A stretch of 64,000 nt of DNA. Source: Actinoallomurus liliacearum. Its GTDB lineage: Bacteria > Actinomycetota > Actinomycetes > Streptosporangiales > Streptosporangiaceae. The DNA lies in NCBI RefSeq assembly GCF_039542035.1, contig NZ_BAABHJ010000027.1:366346-430345 (forward strand), in the 5' to 3' direction. Below, one piece after another: positions 62,804-64,000 of this stretch (its first letter is position 1; each line of letters begins with the position of its first letter). The notes beneath the pieces are model-generated. The model saw only the letters and a list, made by a program, of their open reading frames with translations. It made no database searches and was not told where the DNA came from. The position numbers and the translations under genes are program-made.

Positions 62804-63010
62804 GTGTGGGATGGCTCCGGATACGGACATGCGTAGTTGCCTGTGCTGCGCGGAGGGCCAGTTATCCGTCCCTGCCGATGAACCGGCGGCGTGACCATAC
62901 CGATGTCGACGTGACCGAGCGCGAGCCTGCTCTGTCCGAGGCGCGCGCAGGCCCACAGCGCAGCGATCAGAATATGGGACGCCGACCGGTACGGTCAATC
63001 TCTTGCATGA

Positions 63011-64000
63011 TCAGTACGGGCACGCGCGGGCGCGAAAGCCCTCGGCGAGGTAGATCATCTTAGCCTGCGGGAAGGCCACCGTGGCCGGATCTCCGTCGGA
63101 CGTGTAGCGCTTGTCCGGGTGCTGGGCCAGCCAGTCGAGCCAGGCGATCGAGCAGAACCGCCGGCAATCGTCCTGGCGAACCCTGCCGTCATCGCGGATC
63201 CGCGGGATCTGCCGAGGATCATAGTCCTTCTCGAACGGCGAGTCGGCCGGACGCCAACCCGCCAGGAACATTCCCTGGAAGTCCCACCGGGCTCCGGCGG
63301 CCGCCCCGTGATCGGCCCACGACAGGCGCGCCGGGGCGCCGAAAGGAAACGCGAACGTCACCGGCGGGATACCCGTCGCACCCGTGATCATCTTCTGGTC
63401 GGTGCCGATCTCCTTCGCCACGGCACCGTGTCCCATCCCGGTCAGATCCGGATGGTGGGTCGTGTGGTTGGCGACCTCGAAGCCGTGCTGGGCCAGCCAG
63501 CGCATCGCGGCCGCCGCCCGGTCCCCCAGCGCGAACGGGTCCGCGTTCACGAAGAACGTCGCGACCGGGCGGAACCCCGGATTCTCCCGGGCCACCCGCT
63601 CGATCACCCCGACCGCGGTGTCCGGCTCCGGGGCGCCCGCGGCGTCGAACGCCAGATGTGTCGGCGAGCCGTCGTCGAAGGTCAGTACGACCGGATGCCG
63701 GCCCGCCGGGACGTTCATCGTCCCCGTGACGAACTCCGCGGCCGTCACCGGCACGTACCCCTCCCGCGCCAGCCGGGTGAACTCCGCGTACAACTGCGCC
63801 GGCGTACGGTCCAGCGACACCTTGGGCTTGGCCAGCACCCGGTGGACCATCAGGATCGGGACCTGGCCGAGCTCGTTGGCGCCCGCGGCGCGCGCCGCCG
63901 CGGCCGCCTTCGCCGGGTCGAAGCCCGACGGGGACGGTGCGGCCGTCCGCGCCGGAGCGACCGCCCGCCGGCCGCGCCCGGTCCCCCGCGCCGTCGTCCC
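63011..64000 (-). CDS. polysaccharide deacetylase, N-terminally truncated by window edge
   Basis: At least 330 residues, continuing past 64000. After an Ala/Arg/Pro-rich low-complexity stretch comes ILMVHRVL, then the NodB motifs TFDDGSPTH (catalytic Asp and metal Asp) and ANHTTHHPDL (metal His). It is a carbohydrate esterase 4-type enzyme that deacetylates cell-wall or extracellular polysaccharide, probably outside the cell. Several cysteines near the C-terminus (CRRFCS) may pair. Confidence 0.88.
   Translation of the reverse strand, partial: GTTARGTGRGRRAVAPARTAAPSPSGFDPAKAAAAARAAGANELGQVPILMVHRVLAKPKVSLDRTPAQLYAEFTRLAREGYVPVTAAEFVTGTMNVPAGRHPVVLTFDDGSPTHLAFDAAGAPEPDTAVGVIERVARENPGFRPVATFFVNADPFALGDRAAAAMRWLAQHGFEVANHTTHHPDLTGMGHGAVAKEIGTDQKMITGATGIPPVTFAFPFGAPARLSWADHGAAAGARWDFQGMFLAGWRPADSPFEKDYDPRQIPRIRDDGRVRQDDCRRFCSIAWLDWLAQHPDKRYTSDGDPATVAFPQAKMIYLAEGFRARACPY

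Overview
The window is high-GC DNA (around 70%) with GTG and TTG starts, 4-bp ATGA/GTGA gene overlaps, probable leaderless genes and a mycothiol-dependent formaldehyde enzyme. This indicates a chromosomal segment of a filamentous actinobacterium, most like Streptosporangiales/Thermomonosporaceae (inferred from gene content; no rRNA is present). I see no rRNA, tRNA, CRISPR array or transposase.

Left third (1-23.6 kb): mostly accessory. It starts with a TetR/SDR divergent pair with two matching operators, followed by a secreted protease, a membrane Ser/Thr kinase and a two-gene membrane NACHT ATPase operon. Next come a glycosidase-like/beta-helix fusion, a GntR-MFS pair, a lipoprotein and a lower-GC DUF6236-type gene. 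Two gamma-glutamyltransferase remnants flank a beta-helix protein and a quinone reductase. The arm ends with an FAD oxidase, the mscR-MBL formaldehyde operon and a stress cluster (hemerythrin, STAS) with two matching SigB-like promoters.

Middle (23.7-38.7 kb): the conserved actinobacterial block, read leftwards: pyrG, NUDIX, xerD, parA, scpA, scpB, rluB, aroH, tyrA, cmk, der. These serve pyrimidine and tyrosine synthesis, chromosome condensation and resolution, and ribosome maturation. A second GntR-MFS pair lies inside it between tyrA and cmk, and shares an 11-bp half-site with the first pair. A 698-residue coiled-coil protein follows pyrG.

Right third (38.8-64 kb): prolyl iminopeptidase, an arginase-fold protein, a thiolase-like/DUF35/nitronate monooxygenase operon and a 988-residue receptor-like membrane protein. 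Then come an SGNH hydrolase, cspA with a leader hairpin and strong terminator, uvrB, a two-component system divergent from a MacB-type ABC exporter, a GDPD, a PP2C-like phosphatase, coaE, a GNAT, a membrane endonuclease/phosphatase-fold protein, rpsA and a truncated polysaccharide deacetylase. Two short tandem-repeat arrays (5 x 22 bp, 5 x 36 bp) lie in intergenic DNA here.

The best candidates for something undescribed are the protease-kinase-small membrane protein-NACHT cluster at 1.6-7.1 kb, where one beta-repeat region appears split over two overlapping frames, and the 988-residue receptor-like protein. All functions are inferred by reading motifs; no database search was made.
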